Assembly: GCF_015100155.1 (NCBI RefSeq)
Contig: NZ_JACKZA010000001.1
Location: forward strand, 62,001 to 126,000
From: Acidithiobacillus sp. HP-2
GTDB taxonomy: Bacteria > Pseudomonadota > Gammaproteobacteria > Acidithiobacillales > Acidithiobacillaceae
DNA: 64,000 nt
Direction: 5' to 3'
Below, piece by piece: positions 51,527 through 60,405 of this stretch. A model generated the notes under the pieces. The model had not been told where the DNA came from. It saw only the letters and a list, made by a program, of their open reading frames with translations, and did not search any database. The first letter of the stretch is position 1. Each line of letters opens with the position of its first letter. The translations under genes and the position numbers were made by a program.

Positions 51527-52492
51527 ATGAAAATTCTGGTAGTGGGTGGTGCGGGTTATATTGGCAGCCATATGGTAAAACGTTTGCTTCAGGGCGGGGC
51601 GGAGGTGGTGACACTGGACAATCTTTCCGGTGGTTATCGTGATGCAATTTGTGGTGGCGCATTTGTTTATGGAGATATTGCGGATACCCGTTTGCTGAAT
51701 CGGATTTTCTCAACGCATTCATTTGATGCAGTCATGCACTTTGCTTCTTATATTCAGGTGGGAGAATCCGTACAGGAGCCTTCCAAATATTATCAGAACA
51801 ACGTCAGCAATACGCTGAATCTTCTGGATGTGATGGTTGCATTTGATGTCAAAAAATTTATTTTTTCCTCTACAGCAGCGATTTTTGGTGAACCTCAATA
51901 TACCCCTATTGATGAAAATCATCCCAAAGATCCCATCAATCCCTATGGACGGAGCAAGTGGATGGTGGAGCAGGCGCTGTCTGACTATGATCGCGCTTAT
52001 GGCCTCAAATCTGCCTGTTTGCGCTACTTCAATGCGGCAGGGGCAGATCCCGATGGAGCAATGGGTGAGCGTCATGATCCGGAGACGCATCTGATTCCGC
52101 TGGTATTACAGGCAGCTTCCGGGCGACGGGCCCAGATCCGTGTGTTCGGGCGTGATTATGAGACACCCGATGGGACCTGTATTCGTGACTATATTCATGT
52201 GACTGACCTGGCTGAAGCACATTGGCTTGCACTGGAACATCTTCTCGCCGGAGGCGATGGTTGCGCTTTTAATCTTGGGAATGGTAATGGTTTTTCGGTA
52301 CAGGAAGTCATTGATATCGCCCGCAAGGTGACGGGCAAAACCATTAGATGTGAGGATGAGCCCAGACGGGCAGGAGATCCCGCCCGCCTGGTAGCCGACT
52401 CACGCAAAATCCGTGAACAGTTGGGGTGGCAGCCCCGCTATGCGGATCTGGCCACCATCATCGCCGATGCCTGGCGCTGGGAGATCCGCTAA
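51527..52492 (+). CDS. galE: UDP-glucose 4-epimerase
   Basis: Interconverts UDP-glucose and UDP-galactose. The start MKILVVGGAGYIGSHM at 51527 gives 321 residues, preceded by GAGG; a longer frame upstream is unsupported. Motifs: VVGGAGYIGSH (5-15), VMHFASYIQVGESVQEP, FSSTAAIFGEP with catalytic Ser/Thr, NPYGRSKWMVEQ with Tyr/Lys, RYFNAAGADPDG, and RDYIHVTDLAEAH. It could supply sugars for LPS or exopolysaccharide, the two nearby pathways. It is separate from the bcs operon, with the DUF4239 gene between them on the other strand. Confidence 0.93.
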   Translation: MKILVVGGAGYIGSHMVKRLLQGGAEVVTLDNLSGGYRDAICGGAFVYGDIADTRLLNRIFSTHSFDAVMHFASYIQVGESVQEPSKYYQNNVSNTLNLLDVMVAFDVKKFIFSSTAAIFGEPQYTPIDENHPKDPINPYGRSKWMVEQALSDYDRAYGLKSACLRYFNAAGADPDGAMGERHDPETHLIPLVLQAASGRRAQIRVFGRDYETPDGTCIRDYIHVTDLAEAHWLALEHLLAGGDGCAFNLGNGNGFSVQEVIDIARKVTGKTIRCEDEPRRAGDPARLVADSRKIREQLGWQPRYADLATIIADAWRWEIR

Positions 52493-52514
52493 GGGGTCGT
52501 TCCGCGCAAGGCAA

Positions 52515-53363
52515 TCAGGCAGAAGGGATGCAGCCCCGGGCGCCGACACTGCCCTCCAGTTTCTGGATGAACTCCGGCGTGCGGTGCACGTCCATTCCGT
52601 GCTTCATCTGCATTACCAGCCCTTTTGGCGTTTTAGTGCAGTATAACAGGGCGGGGGTGGCGGTTTCTCCGGTTTGATGTAAGAGTTGGGTATTGGCCTT
52701 GACCGCTGCCTCGTCTACCGCAGGAATATGACTCAGGGGTTTGGTGCTGCCTTCTTCGGTATGCAAATCAAAACCTTTTTCGTTGTTGGCCCAGGCTTCG
52801 GCAGGATTTTTTGCTGCGAGAATGGTTGCCGCCTTGGCCGGGCTGGAAGGCTTGAGGAAGCCGACAGGAACCACTTTTACCCGGACTTTGCCTTCGGCTA
52901 CCGGTTGTTGCAGCGCTTCCCAGAGCAGATGACAGAAAATACAGTTGGGATCCATGAATACGACCATCAGCGGTCCCGAATGTCCTATGGTAAAACCCGG
53001 TGCTGCCAGGGCTGCAGACGCAATTTTTTCGGCAGGTACTTTGGCGGGTTGAGGCAGATACTGGTCTGCATAATGTCCGGTGATGTTTTCCTGCCGGGCA
53101 TTGACTACCGGGCCCAATAACAGATATTTGTCGGCCAGCATCCATAATATGCCCTGCTGGTGCTGGTCAGTTTCAACGACAATACCCGTCAGGCTGTGGA
53201 CGGGACCGGGAAAGACTTTAGTGACATGGATTTTATTATGGAAATTTTGCTGGACCAGGTGTTCCGCCGGTTTCAGATTGGAGGTGGTGACGCTGGCGCA
53301 GCCTGCAAGCAAGAAGCCTCCTGTGAGTAATGTCAGGTTGCGGAACTGTCTGTTTAACGTCAT
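52515..53363 (-). CDS. DsbG/DsbC-like thiol:disulfide interchange lipoprotein
   Basis: A 282-residue exported protein with a lipoprotein signal ending LLAGC (Cys near 22). The C-terminal half is thioredoxin-like: LMVVFMDPNCIFCHLLWEAL with the redox pair C-x-x-C (CIFC, near 140-143) and the cis-Pro TATPAL near 239-244. The N-terminal half may be the dimerisation domain of DsbG/DsbC. The unusual feature is lipidation, as DsbG is normally soluble. It is convergent with galE, 22 bases apart. It may work with the nearby methionine sulfoxide reductases in envelope redox repair, but that is inference. Confidence 0.82.
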   Translation of the reverse strand: MTLNRQFRNLTLLTGGFLLAGCASVTTSNLKPAEHLVQQNFHNKIHVTKVFPGPVHSLTGIVVETDQHQQGILWMLADKYLLLGPVVNARQENITGHYADQYLPQPAKVPAEKIASAALAAPGFTIGHSGPLMVVFMDPNCIFCHLLWEALQQPVAEGKVRVKVVPVGFLKPSSPAKAATILAAKNPAEAWANNEKGFDLHTEEGSTKPLSHIPAVDEAAVKANTQLLHQTGETATPALLYCTKTPKGLVMQMKHGMDVHRTPEFIQKLEGSVGARGCIPSA

Positions 53364-53517
53364 TTCGTATCATCCTCAGGCTGATTTGTTGAACACAATG
53401 TCTCCATCCTAGCAAATACCCTGATCTGTCGCATCCCGATCCGTCAGAACCGATCATTCAGCGCTGCTAGGCCGGAATGGGTTGTTGCAGGGTATGGAAT
53501 GGTTGCCGGAGACCGGA

Positions 53518-54099
53518 TCAAAATAAAAAAATGGCGCTTATCCACAGACCAATGCCTCCGGCAGCACTGATCCCCGCTACCGCAAACAACCATTTACGTC
53601 GGGTCAGCGCAGTAATTGATGCCAATGAAATGGCAATTTGCAGAAAAATCATGGCAATTTCCAGATCATTATGGGGACGGTTGAGATGCGCCGACTCACG
53701 GTTGGCCGCTTCAGATTTTTGCTCCATTTCCGTGGCACTTTGCTGAATGCTGACTTTCTGGTGTTCATATTTTGCAATTTTTTCTTTAAAGTCGCCGGAT
53801 TTGTTCGGGGCAAGAATAATGGCCAGCTCCATCATGTGCAGCTTGGTGCTGACGGCCTGATAGTAATTCCACTGGTCAGCAGCCTTGGCTTTTTCCAGGA
53901 CGGCTTCGTTTTTTTGGAGCAGTACCTCATTCATCAGGTGCGTTCCCTGATAACTGACAATGGCGCCAAAGGCCGCGAGAATGGCGGTAAATATGGCGAC
54001 CCACTGACTGAGACTGTGATGCTCTCCGCCATGACCTTCGGCAGCATGATGAACCATTTCTTCGTGGGGTGGGTGGCTATGCAGTCCATGTCCGCTCAT
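53518..54099 (-). CDS. DUF4337 membrane protein
   Basis: A 193-residue protein of unknown function in the DUF4337 family. His-rich N-terminus (MSGHGLHSHPPHEEMVHHAAEGHGGEHH), a first hydrophobic helix (VAIFTAILAAFGAIVSY), then the family segment EAVLEKAKAADQWNYYQAVSTK, a coiled-coil-like stretch, and two C-terminal helices (ALTRRKWLFAVAGISAAGGIGLW). The His cluster might bind metal; no proof. It is divergent from msrA. Confidence 0.8.
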   Translation of the reverse strand: MSGHGLHSHPPHEEMVHHAAEGHGGEHHSLSQWVAIFTAILAAFGAIVSYQGTHLMNEVLLQKNEAVLEKAKAADQWNYYQAVSTKLHMMELAIILAPNKSGDFKEKIAKYEHQKVSIQQSATEMEQKSEAANRESAHLNRPHNDLEIAMIFLQIAISLASITALTRRKWLFAVAGISAAGGIGLWISAIFLF

Positions 54100-54207
54100 G
54101 ACGTCTCCAGCTTGGTCAATCGTTGATTTGCGGCTATGCTCATGAGATTGCCGGTTTAGGTCAAGTGCTTTGTGGTCTTTCCCGAATACGAATCCAGGAG
54201 GTTAGTG

Positions 54208-54801
54208 ATGGTCATGCAAATACCAGCTCCCCAGGGAGAGCAACCAGACGCCACTACGCCCGGAATGGCCGTACTTGCAGGTGGTTGTTTCTGGTGTACC
54301 GAAGCTGTTTATCTTGCTCTGGAAGGCGTCACCCGGGTGGTTTCGGGATATACCGGAGGAGCCCGGGAAACAGCCAATTATCGGGCGGTCTGTAGTGGTA
54401 CAAGCGGTCATGCCGAGGCGGTGCAGATTCATTTTGATCCGGCGCGCCTGTCATTCGGCCGTCTGTTGCAGGTCTTTTTCGCCGTGGCCCATGATCCCAC
54501 CCAACGCAATCGTCAGGGGAATGATGTGGGGACACAATACCGCTCGGCTATTTTTGCCGTAAATGCTGCCCAACGGCAGATAGCTGACAATTATATTGCA
54601 GAACTCAATGCGACGGGAATGTTCGGACAACCCATAGTGACTGAAGTATCCCTTCTGGAGAACTTTTATCCTGCGGAGGACTATCATCAGGATTACGCCC
54701 GCCGTAATCCTGATCAACCTTATATCTGCGCGGTTGCTTTGCCCAAGGTGGAAAAATTACGGCATACTTTTCCACAGTATTTACACACCAAGGAGTCTTA
54801 G
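54208..54801 (+). CDS. msrA: Peptide-methionine (S)-S-oxide reductase
   Basis: Repairs the S form of methionine sulfoxide. The start at 54208 has AGGAGG upstream and gives 197 residues; a 12-codon extension is unlikely. The active-site motif AGGCFWCTEAVY lies near 25-36, followed by GVTRVVSGYTGGARETANYRAV, TSGHAEAVQIHFDP and ENFYPAEDYHQDY. No signal peptide is visible, so it should be cytoplasmic. It is followed immediately by msrB, so both stereoisomers are handled by one operon. Confidence 0.95.
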   Translation: MVMQIPAPQGEQPDATTPGMAVLAGGCFWCTEAVYLALEGVTRVVSGYTGGARETANYRAVCSGTSGHAEAVQIHFDPARLSFGRLLQVFFAVAHDPTQRNRQGNDVGTQYRSAIFAVNAAQRQIADNYIAELNATGMFGQPIVTEVSLLENFYPAEDYHQDYARRNPDQPYICAVALPKVEKLRHTFPQYLHTKES

Positions 54802-54804
54802 GAA

Positions 54805-55233
54805 ATGCCTACTTCATCTGCAGGATATGACTTGACCCCCATTGATGCCAACACCCGTGCCGAAATGGCCAAAGATTTGCCCGCAGAAGTGCGTCATGTG
54901 TTATTTGAGCACGGTACGGAACCGCCGTTTTGTGGAGGTTTGCTTCATGAAAAAGAGGCCGGTGACTACGTGTGCGCTCTTTGTAGTCTGCCCCTGTTCC
55001 GCTCAGCCAACAAATTTGAGTCAGGAACCGGCTGGCCCAGCTTTTGGGAGCCTTTCGCCCCTGACCATATCCGCGAATTGACCGACACCAGCTATGGCAG
55101 GGTGCGTACGGAAATCCGTTGCGCCCGCTGCGACAGCCATCTGGGGCATGTGTTTCCGGATGGGCCTGAACCCACCGGCCTGCGCTATTGCCTGAATTCA
55201 GCGGCCCTAAGATTTGAACCAGAGGCAGGATGA
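54805..55233 (+). CDS. msrB: Peptide-methionine (R)-S-oxide reductase
   Basis: Repairs the R form of methionine sulfoxide. A 142-residue protein with both zinc CxxC pairs (CALC near 57-60 and CARC near 106-109), GTGWPSFWEP, GHVFPDGPEPTGLRYCLNSAALRF with the catalytic Cys near 129. The gene starts three bases after msrA. Its last codons and stop (55231-55233) lie inside a degenerate copy of the inverted-repeat element, so the C-terminal few residues may derive from that insertion. Confidence 0.95.
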   Translation: MPTSSAGYDLTPIDANTRAEMAKDLPAEVRHVLFEHGTEPPFCGGLLHEKEAGDYVCALCSLPLFRSANKFESGTGWPSFWEPFAPDHIRELTDTSYGRVRTEIRCARCDSHLGHVFPDGPEPTGLRYCLNSAALRFEPEAG

Positions 55234-55275
55234 GCCTGAGAACAACAAGCTTTCAGGCTAACTGCGGTTTTCAGG
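55222..55275. repeat. Degenerate copy D of the inverted-repeat element
   Basis: GAGGCAGGATGAGCCTGAG then AACAAC matches the inner part of copies A and B (GCAGGATGAGCCTTAGAACAAC). ACTGCGGTTTTCAGGAT resembles their right end. The middle is deleted. It covers the msrB stop codon and the stop side of the convergent GGDEF-EAL gene. Confidence 0.55.
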
Positions 55276-58200
55276 ATGAATGAGTGCCTGGTTTTTGGGA
55301 AGGCTGTCGTGCGTGGCCGCAAAATTGTCTGCCATTTTCTTTCTGAGTCGAGTGATTTCTTCAGGGCTATGTTCGCGAGAAATGCAGGCATGGTAGGCCT
55401 GATGGGCCTTTGCGAGTGCGGAGTTCGCGAGACCGTGGGTATCCAGATATTTTCCCAAACGGCAACGATGAGAATCATCCAGGCTGGGAAGCTGGCCAAG
55501 AATCGCGGGCGCAATCTGATATAAGCTGTCGAATTGCAAATGCGAGGCGTAAGCACCCAGCAGGGTTTTAGGCTGATTGTTTTGTGGCTGTGGCGTCCAG
55601 GCCTGAAGCCAGGGTAGCAGTGCTTGTTCGGGCATGGGCCGTGCAATGGCGTAGCCCTGAACGCAGTCCACCCCAAGAACAGCCAGAGCATCCAGCGTCT
55701 CCGGCGTTTCAGCCCCCTCGACCACATAACGCGAACCCATGGACAAGGCCAATGCGGCAACACTGCCAACGAAAATCAGATCGCCGGGTTGCTCGGGAAT
55801 TCCACGGACCAGACATTGGTCCAGTTTGACTTCATCAACGGCAATTTCTTTCAGGCGCAGCAGTGAGGCGTAGGCGCTACCCACATCATCCAGAGCAATA
55901 CGAACCCCCAACGAGCGAATGGTGGCGATTTTTTCCTGGGCCAGTTGCAGAGATAAAAAATCGCCATTTTCGAGAATCTCCAGGGTTAATTGTTCCGGTG
56001 CCAGAGCACTGTCGGCCAGAATGGCCTGCAATTCGGGCAGAAAATCATCCGCAAAGAGAGCGTCCGGAGGAATGTTGACGGCAACTTCGAGAGGAAATCC
56101 GGCAAGATGAAGCTGTTGTGCTGTTTGGGTGGCAGAACGCAGCATTCTGCTGGTGAGCATTTGCGCTGCCCTGCTGTCCAGATGGGGAATAAACGAGTCG
56201 GGAAGAATAATCTCAGTGCCTTGCCGCAGGCGGGCGAGGGCTTCAATGCCAATGATGCGACCCGTTGCCAGATGCAGAATCGGTTGGTAATAGGCAATCA
56301 GGCCCTCATCCTGCTGAAGCAGTGTTAAATACGGCAGATAGGTTTCTCCAGAAAATACTTCTTCTCCCTGAAAACTGGCCCAAAAGTGTTTGCGTTCCGT
56401 TTTATTGGCTTTGGCGGCATACAGCGCCTGATCAGCATGACGCAGCAGTATTTCGCTATCCCCTTCATCAAAGGGAAAAATGGTGATGCCCAGGCTTCCG
56501 CCGATTTTGACGGTGATATTGCCGGGAAGAACATAGGGCCTTTCCAGGGCTTCAGAAATCCGGACCATCAGCTTTTCTACATCTTCCATGTTCTGGATGT
56601 TTTCCAGAACCAGGGCAAATTCATCGCCCCCCACCCGGGCTACAAAATCTGTCTGCCGAAGTGCCTGACCCAGTCGGTCGGCGACTTTTTGCAATAATAC
56701 ATCGCCGGCGGCATGACCATGCTGGTCGTTGACGGGCTTGAAATCATCCAGATCAAGCATGCAGATGCCGAGTAATTTTTCTTCACGCTGGGCACGCTGG
56801 ATGGCCTCGGGAATTCTGTCCAGAAGGGCCACCCGATTGGGCAATCGGGTCAGCGCATCATGACGCGCCATCCAGCTCTGGGTGATGCGTTCCTGATCAA
56901 TGCGTTTTTTGAGATCCATTTCATCCAGGCCGTAACCAATCAGTTTGCCTACCCGGGCAAGCGCACCCAGGATTTCCTGGTCAAAAATGTTCTTTTCGCT
57001 GCTGGTCACACCCAGAATCGCCCAGATTTGTCCGTTACGCCGAATCGGGATGGTGGCGACACTGGCCCAGTTTTGTTGTTCCATCAGATTATGCTGAGCA
57101 CTGAAAGCGGGATCGTTGCGGTAATCATTGCGGTATTGCAGGCGCTCAGATTGCCAGGTATCCCGCAAGAGGCTGGGACGGTCTGAAAACAGCTGGATAC
57201 CCGGATTGCCGAGAATCCCGCTCCCGGTACCGGCACCAGCAAGGGCCCTGAAACAGCCAACCGGATCGGGCTTCATGACGTAAGCGGTTTTGAACAGGGT
57301 TCCTTCAATAATGTGTTGGCAGGTTTTGCGGAGCATCTCGGTTTCGGATCTGGCCCGGATCAGAATGTCGCCCTCGGCGAGAAAGGCCCGATAGAGACTA
57401 TTCAAGCGATCGATGCGTATTTGTTGTTGATGACGACCAATGGCGATGCCCAACATGATGGCAAGGTGTCGTATGAGGTTCTGGCGATTGGGGGCACGAA
57501 AAAACCCAGGAATCTTGCTGTACAGACCAATAGTGGCATAAGGCTTGCCGTTGACCTTGACGGGAATGGTTACATTGGAGCGCCAGCCATATCTTTGGGA
57601 GGGCTCTTGCCAGGGGGCTGTGATCGGATCACTTTGCCAGTCGTCGACATACACAATTTCGTCGCTGCGCCAGGCTTTTCCAGCGGGTCCCTGGCCGTAA
57701 GGACTATCGTCCAGACGAATCTCAACACTATCCAGGTATTCCTCCATTGCTTCACCGCTGACCTGATCGCGGAGCAGGTGAATGCCATCTTCAGAATGGC
57801 CGATCCATGCACCATCCAGCCCGGAAATGGTCATCAACTTGTTGATCATCTGCCGCACACTTTCTTCCGGAGTGACCTCGCTGATCAGCAATTGATCAAT
57901 GTCCTCAAGAATTTTGCGCTCTTCCAGGGCTACGGCTTCCATGCCTTGCAATTGGCGGGCAAGGTCCGTGGCGAGTCTTTGCAGCAGATATCCGCGTAAT
58001 TCCGGGGTGTCTTTAAAAAAGGGATTGAGCAGCTCCAGCAGGCTGTCACTGTAAAGGGCCATACTGTTGATCAGCCATTCACTTTGAATGCCCATTAAAG
58101 CGTGAATTTTACCGATTTCCTGTGATCGCAGCTCAAGGTCATTACCATCGTCCGGAAGAAGCAGCGACAGCGAGTGCTTGCATTGTTCCGTTTTCAGTCG

Positions 58201-58374
58201 AGAGACTCTTTCATTACCCAGACGCTGCAGTACAATCTCCAATTCGGGGTATTCCGCTACTTTTGCATAAAACCGCTCTACCGCCTGGGCAATGGCGGCC
58301 GTAAAATCGGCCTGCCGATTCTGAAGTAGCGAATTCAGTAGCGCACGGGATTTCATGGAGAATCGACTGGGCAT
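55258..58374 (-). CDS. Globin-coupled GAF-GAF-GGDEF-EAL c-di-GMP turnover protein
   Basis: A 1038-residue soluble regulator. The N-terminus (about 1-170) looks like a protoglobin-type sensor, with EIGKIHALMGIQSEW providing a candidate haem-ligand His at 91. Two GAF-like domains follow (about 175-320 and 335-495). A GGDEF domain (about 515-670) has GGDEF near 582-586 and an upstream RQTD inhibitory site. An EAL domain (about 680-930) has EAL near 711, a conserved Asp pair in LDDVGSAYAS, DEVKLD and VVEGAET. Synthase and phosphodiesterase sites both look complete. The last ~110 residues (YQIAPAILGQLPSLDDSHRCRLGKYL) are unassigned. AGGAAA precedes the ATG. It could tune BcsA via its PilZ domain. 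Confidence 0.85.
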   Translation of the reverse strand: MPSRFSMKSRALLNSLLQNRQADFTAAIAQAVERFYAKVAEYPELEIVLQRLGNERVSRLKTEQCKHSLSLLLPDDGNDLELRSQEIGKIHALMGIQSEWLINSMALYSDSLLELLNPFFKDTPELRGYLLQRLATDLARQLQGMEAVALEERKILEDIDQLLISEVTPEESVRQMINKLMTISGLDGAWIGHSEDGIHLLRDQVSGEAMEEYLDSVEIRLDDSPYGQGPAGKAWRSDEIVYVDDWQSDPITAPWQEPSQRYGWRSNVTIPVKVNGKPYATIGLYSKIPGFFRAPNRQNLIRHLAIMLGIAIGRHQQQIRIDRLNSLYRAFLAEGDILIRARSETEMLRKTCQHIIEGTLFKTAYVMKPDPVGCFRALAGAGTGSGILGNPGIQLFSDRPSLLRDTWQSERLQYRNDYRNDPAFSAQHNLMEQQNWASVATIPIRRNGQIWAILGVTSSEKNIFDQEILGALARVGKLIGYGLDEMDLKKRIDQERITQSWMARHDALTRLPNRVALLDRIPEAIQRAQREEKLLGICMLDLDDFKPVNDQHGHAAGDVLLQKVADRLGQALRQTDFVARVGGDEFALVLENIQNMEDVEKLMVRISEALERPYVLPGNITVKIGGSLGITIFPFDEGDSEILLRHADQALYAAKANKTERKHFWASFQGEEVFSGETYLPYLTLLQQDEGLIAYYQPILHLATGRIIGIEALARLRQGTEIILPDSFIPHLDSRAAQMLTSRMLRSATQTAQQLHLAGFPLEVAVNIPPDALFADDFLPELQAILADSALAPEQLTLEILENGDFLSLQLAQEKIATIRSLGVRIALDDVGSAYASLLRLKEIAVDEVKLDQCLVRGIPEQPGDLIFVGSVAALALSMGSRYVVEGAETPETLDALAVLGVDCVQGYAIARPMPEQALLPWLQAWTPQPQNNQPKTLLGAYASHLQFDSLYQIAPAILGQLPSLDDSHRCRLGKYLDTHGLANSALAKAHQAYHACISREHSPEEITRLRKKMADNFAATHDSLPKNQALIHPENRS

Positions 58375-58440
58375 GCTTTCCTGTGGGGTTTTTCTAAAGT
58401 GGGTAGTGGATCATGGGCAGTCTGGCGAATTTTATTTTTA

Positions 58441-60405
58441 TTAATTAGCTGAATTTTGCAAGGCTGCCAGCAGGCCGCTCATCCGCAGGGTTCTGCGGGT
58501 AATGGCTTGTTCCAGGCCAGTCTTCGTGGCAAACAAGCTGAATTTCTCGCGGGCCCGGGTAATGGCCGTATATAAAAGCTCCCGGCGGATCACTGCGCTA
58601 TCCTGCGGCGGCAGAATCAGGGCCGTGTGCTGGAACTCTGAACCCTGGGATTTGTGCACGGTCATGGCCCAGGCGCTTTCGCTGTATTTGAGGCGGCTGG
58701 GGAGAATGGCGCGGGGCACGGGGTCGTTGCCGGGGAAATACACCCGTAGCTTGCCTTCGGGATCGGGAAGAGCGATACCGATGTCCCCGTTGCTCAGCCC
58801 CAGCCGGGGATCATTGCGGGTAATCAGGGCGGGGCGTCCGGCATACCAGAGCCCCTGGGTTTTGAGGAGGCCGGTTTCCTGCAGATGGTCTTCAATGGCC
58901 TGGTTGATTCCGCTAACACCCCAGGGCCCCTGGCGCAGGGCGCAAAGCAGGCGGAACGCGCCATATTGTTCGAGAATTTGCTGTACCCAAAGGGCGTGTT
59001 CCTCGATGTTTTTGCTGCCAGCCCGGCGGATATTTTCCCAGAGTGGCCGGTAACCTGAGTGGCTGTCCGCCAGTTGCAGGATCTGCGCAATTTCCGGGGC
59101 CTCGTACCATTGGAGCACTGCTTCCTGGTGGAGTGTCTGGATAGCCAGGGATGTTTGTCCCTGTTGCACGGCGTCAGCAAGCGCTCCAATTCCGGCGTTA
59201 AAGCGATGACTGCGTTGCAGTCGCACCACTCCGCTGGCAAGTGGATTGGTAGATCGGCGGTCTGCCTCCAGCGTGCAGTCGCAAGTCTCCTCCAGCCATG
59301 TGCAGGTTGCACTGTCGTAGGACCCGGTATGATTGCAAAGATCGGCAAGTACCGCGCCTGCTTCGACGGAAGCCAGCTGGTCCTGATCTCCCAGCAAAAT
59401 CAGTTGGGCATGTTCGGGTAGGGCACGCAACAGGGCGGCCATCATTTCCTGATGAATCATGGAGGCTTCATCGACGATCAGCACATCCAGATCCAGGGGG
59501 TGCTGATGGTCATGGCGAAAGCGGCGGGTTCCGGGACGTGCGCCGAGCAGGCTGTGCAGGGTGCGTGCCGGACCGATGCGCGCAAAGGCGGTCGCCAGAT
59601 CCTGTTGGTCCAGCGGCGGCAATTGGGCAATGGCGTTGTGCAGGGATTCATTAATGCGCACGGCAGCCTTGCCGGTAGGTGCGGCGAGCACAATCCGCAG
59701 TGAACTACTGTTGTGCCGGGCCATGAGCAGGGCCATCAGGCGGGCTGCTGTGTAGGTTTTGCCCGTACCCGGGCCACCCGTGATGATGGTGAAGCGGCCA
59801 CGCATGGCCAGCGCACAGGCAATGTTCTGCCAGGGAAGATTTTCCTGCGAACCTGAAGTGTCAGCGGGGAAAAGTTGTGACAGCAGCGGTTTCAGTGTGT
59901 CTGCCGAGGCGGGATTGAGCGCCCTGCGACTGACCTGTTCTGTCAGTGTCCGGGCGATGCACTGGGCATCGCGCCAGTAGCGCCGCAGATACAGACAGCC
60001 CTGATCCAGTACCAGGGGTGTTTCGCTGTCGTCGCCCTGAAGTTTTGGGTGAGTGCGGTTGATGTGCTCCACCACCCGGCAAGTGCTGAGAATGTTGATC
60101 CATTGTTGCGGCTGGGACCATGCGGCGAGGATATGGCGAATTTCCGTGACCAGTTCTGATGGTCCGCTGAGAAAGCGGTCGGGCTCATGCAGAAAAAGGT
60201 CGAGCTGCAGACAGGTGTGTCCTTCGCCTTCCAGACGGGCGAGCAGTGCTGCCGCCAGCGGCAAGAGGGCCGGTGCCTGGGGTTCCAGACTGAGCAGAAA
60301 ACGCGCAAAACTCAGATCGAGAGCCCTCAACCATTGCGCTTCCGTCCAGTCTTGCAAAAGCTGCAGAATGGCTTCGGGATTGGTATGGCATATGGCCTGA
60401 CTCAT
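58441..60405 (-). CDS. recD: Exodeoxyribonuclease V alpha subunit RecD
   Basis: 5'-3' helicase subunit of RecBCD. A 654-residue protein with Walker A GGPGTGKTYTAARL near 213-226, VLAAPTGKAAVRINESLH, Walker B VLIVDEASMIHQEM, LLGDQDQLASVEAGAVL and the C-terminal WAMTVHKSQGSEF and YTAITRAREK motifs. The N-terminal ~170 residues match the RecD RecB-contacting region. Its ATG overlaps the recB stop (ATGA). Together with recB (and presumably recC beyond the window) it forms one operon. Confidence 0.95.
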   Translation of the reverse strand: MSQAICHTNPEAILQLLQDWTEAQWLRALDLSFARFLLSLEPQAPALLPLAAALLARLEGEGHTCLQLDLFLHEPDRFLSGPSELVTEIRHILAAWSQPQQWINILSTCRVVEHINRTHPKLQGDDSETPLVLDQGCLYLRRYWRDAQCIARTLTEQVSRRALNPASADTLKPLLSQLFPADTSGSQENLPWQNIACALAMRGRFTIITGGPGTGKTYTAARLMALLMARHNSSSLRIVLAAPTGKAAVRINESLHNAIAQLPPLDQQDLATAFARIGPARTLHSLLGARPGTRRFRHDHQHPLDLDVLIVDEASMIHQEMMAALLRALPEHAQLILLGDQDQLASVEAGAVLADLCNHTGSYDSATCTWLEETCDCTLEADRRSTNPLASGVVRLQRSHRFNAGIGALADAVQQGQTSLAIQTLHQEAVLQWYEAPEIAQILQLADSHSGYRPLWENIRRAGSKNIEEHALWVQQILEQYGAFRLLCALRQGPWGVSGINQAIEDHLQETGLLKTQGLWYAGRPALITRNDPRLGLSNGDIGIALPDPEGKLRVYFPGNDPVPRAILPSRLKYSESAWAMTVHKSQGSEFQHTALILPPQDSAVIRRELLYTAITRAREKFSLFATKTGLEQAITRRTLRMSGLLAALQNSAN

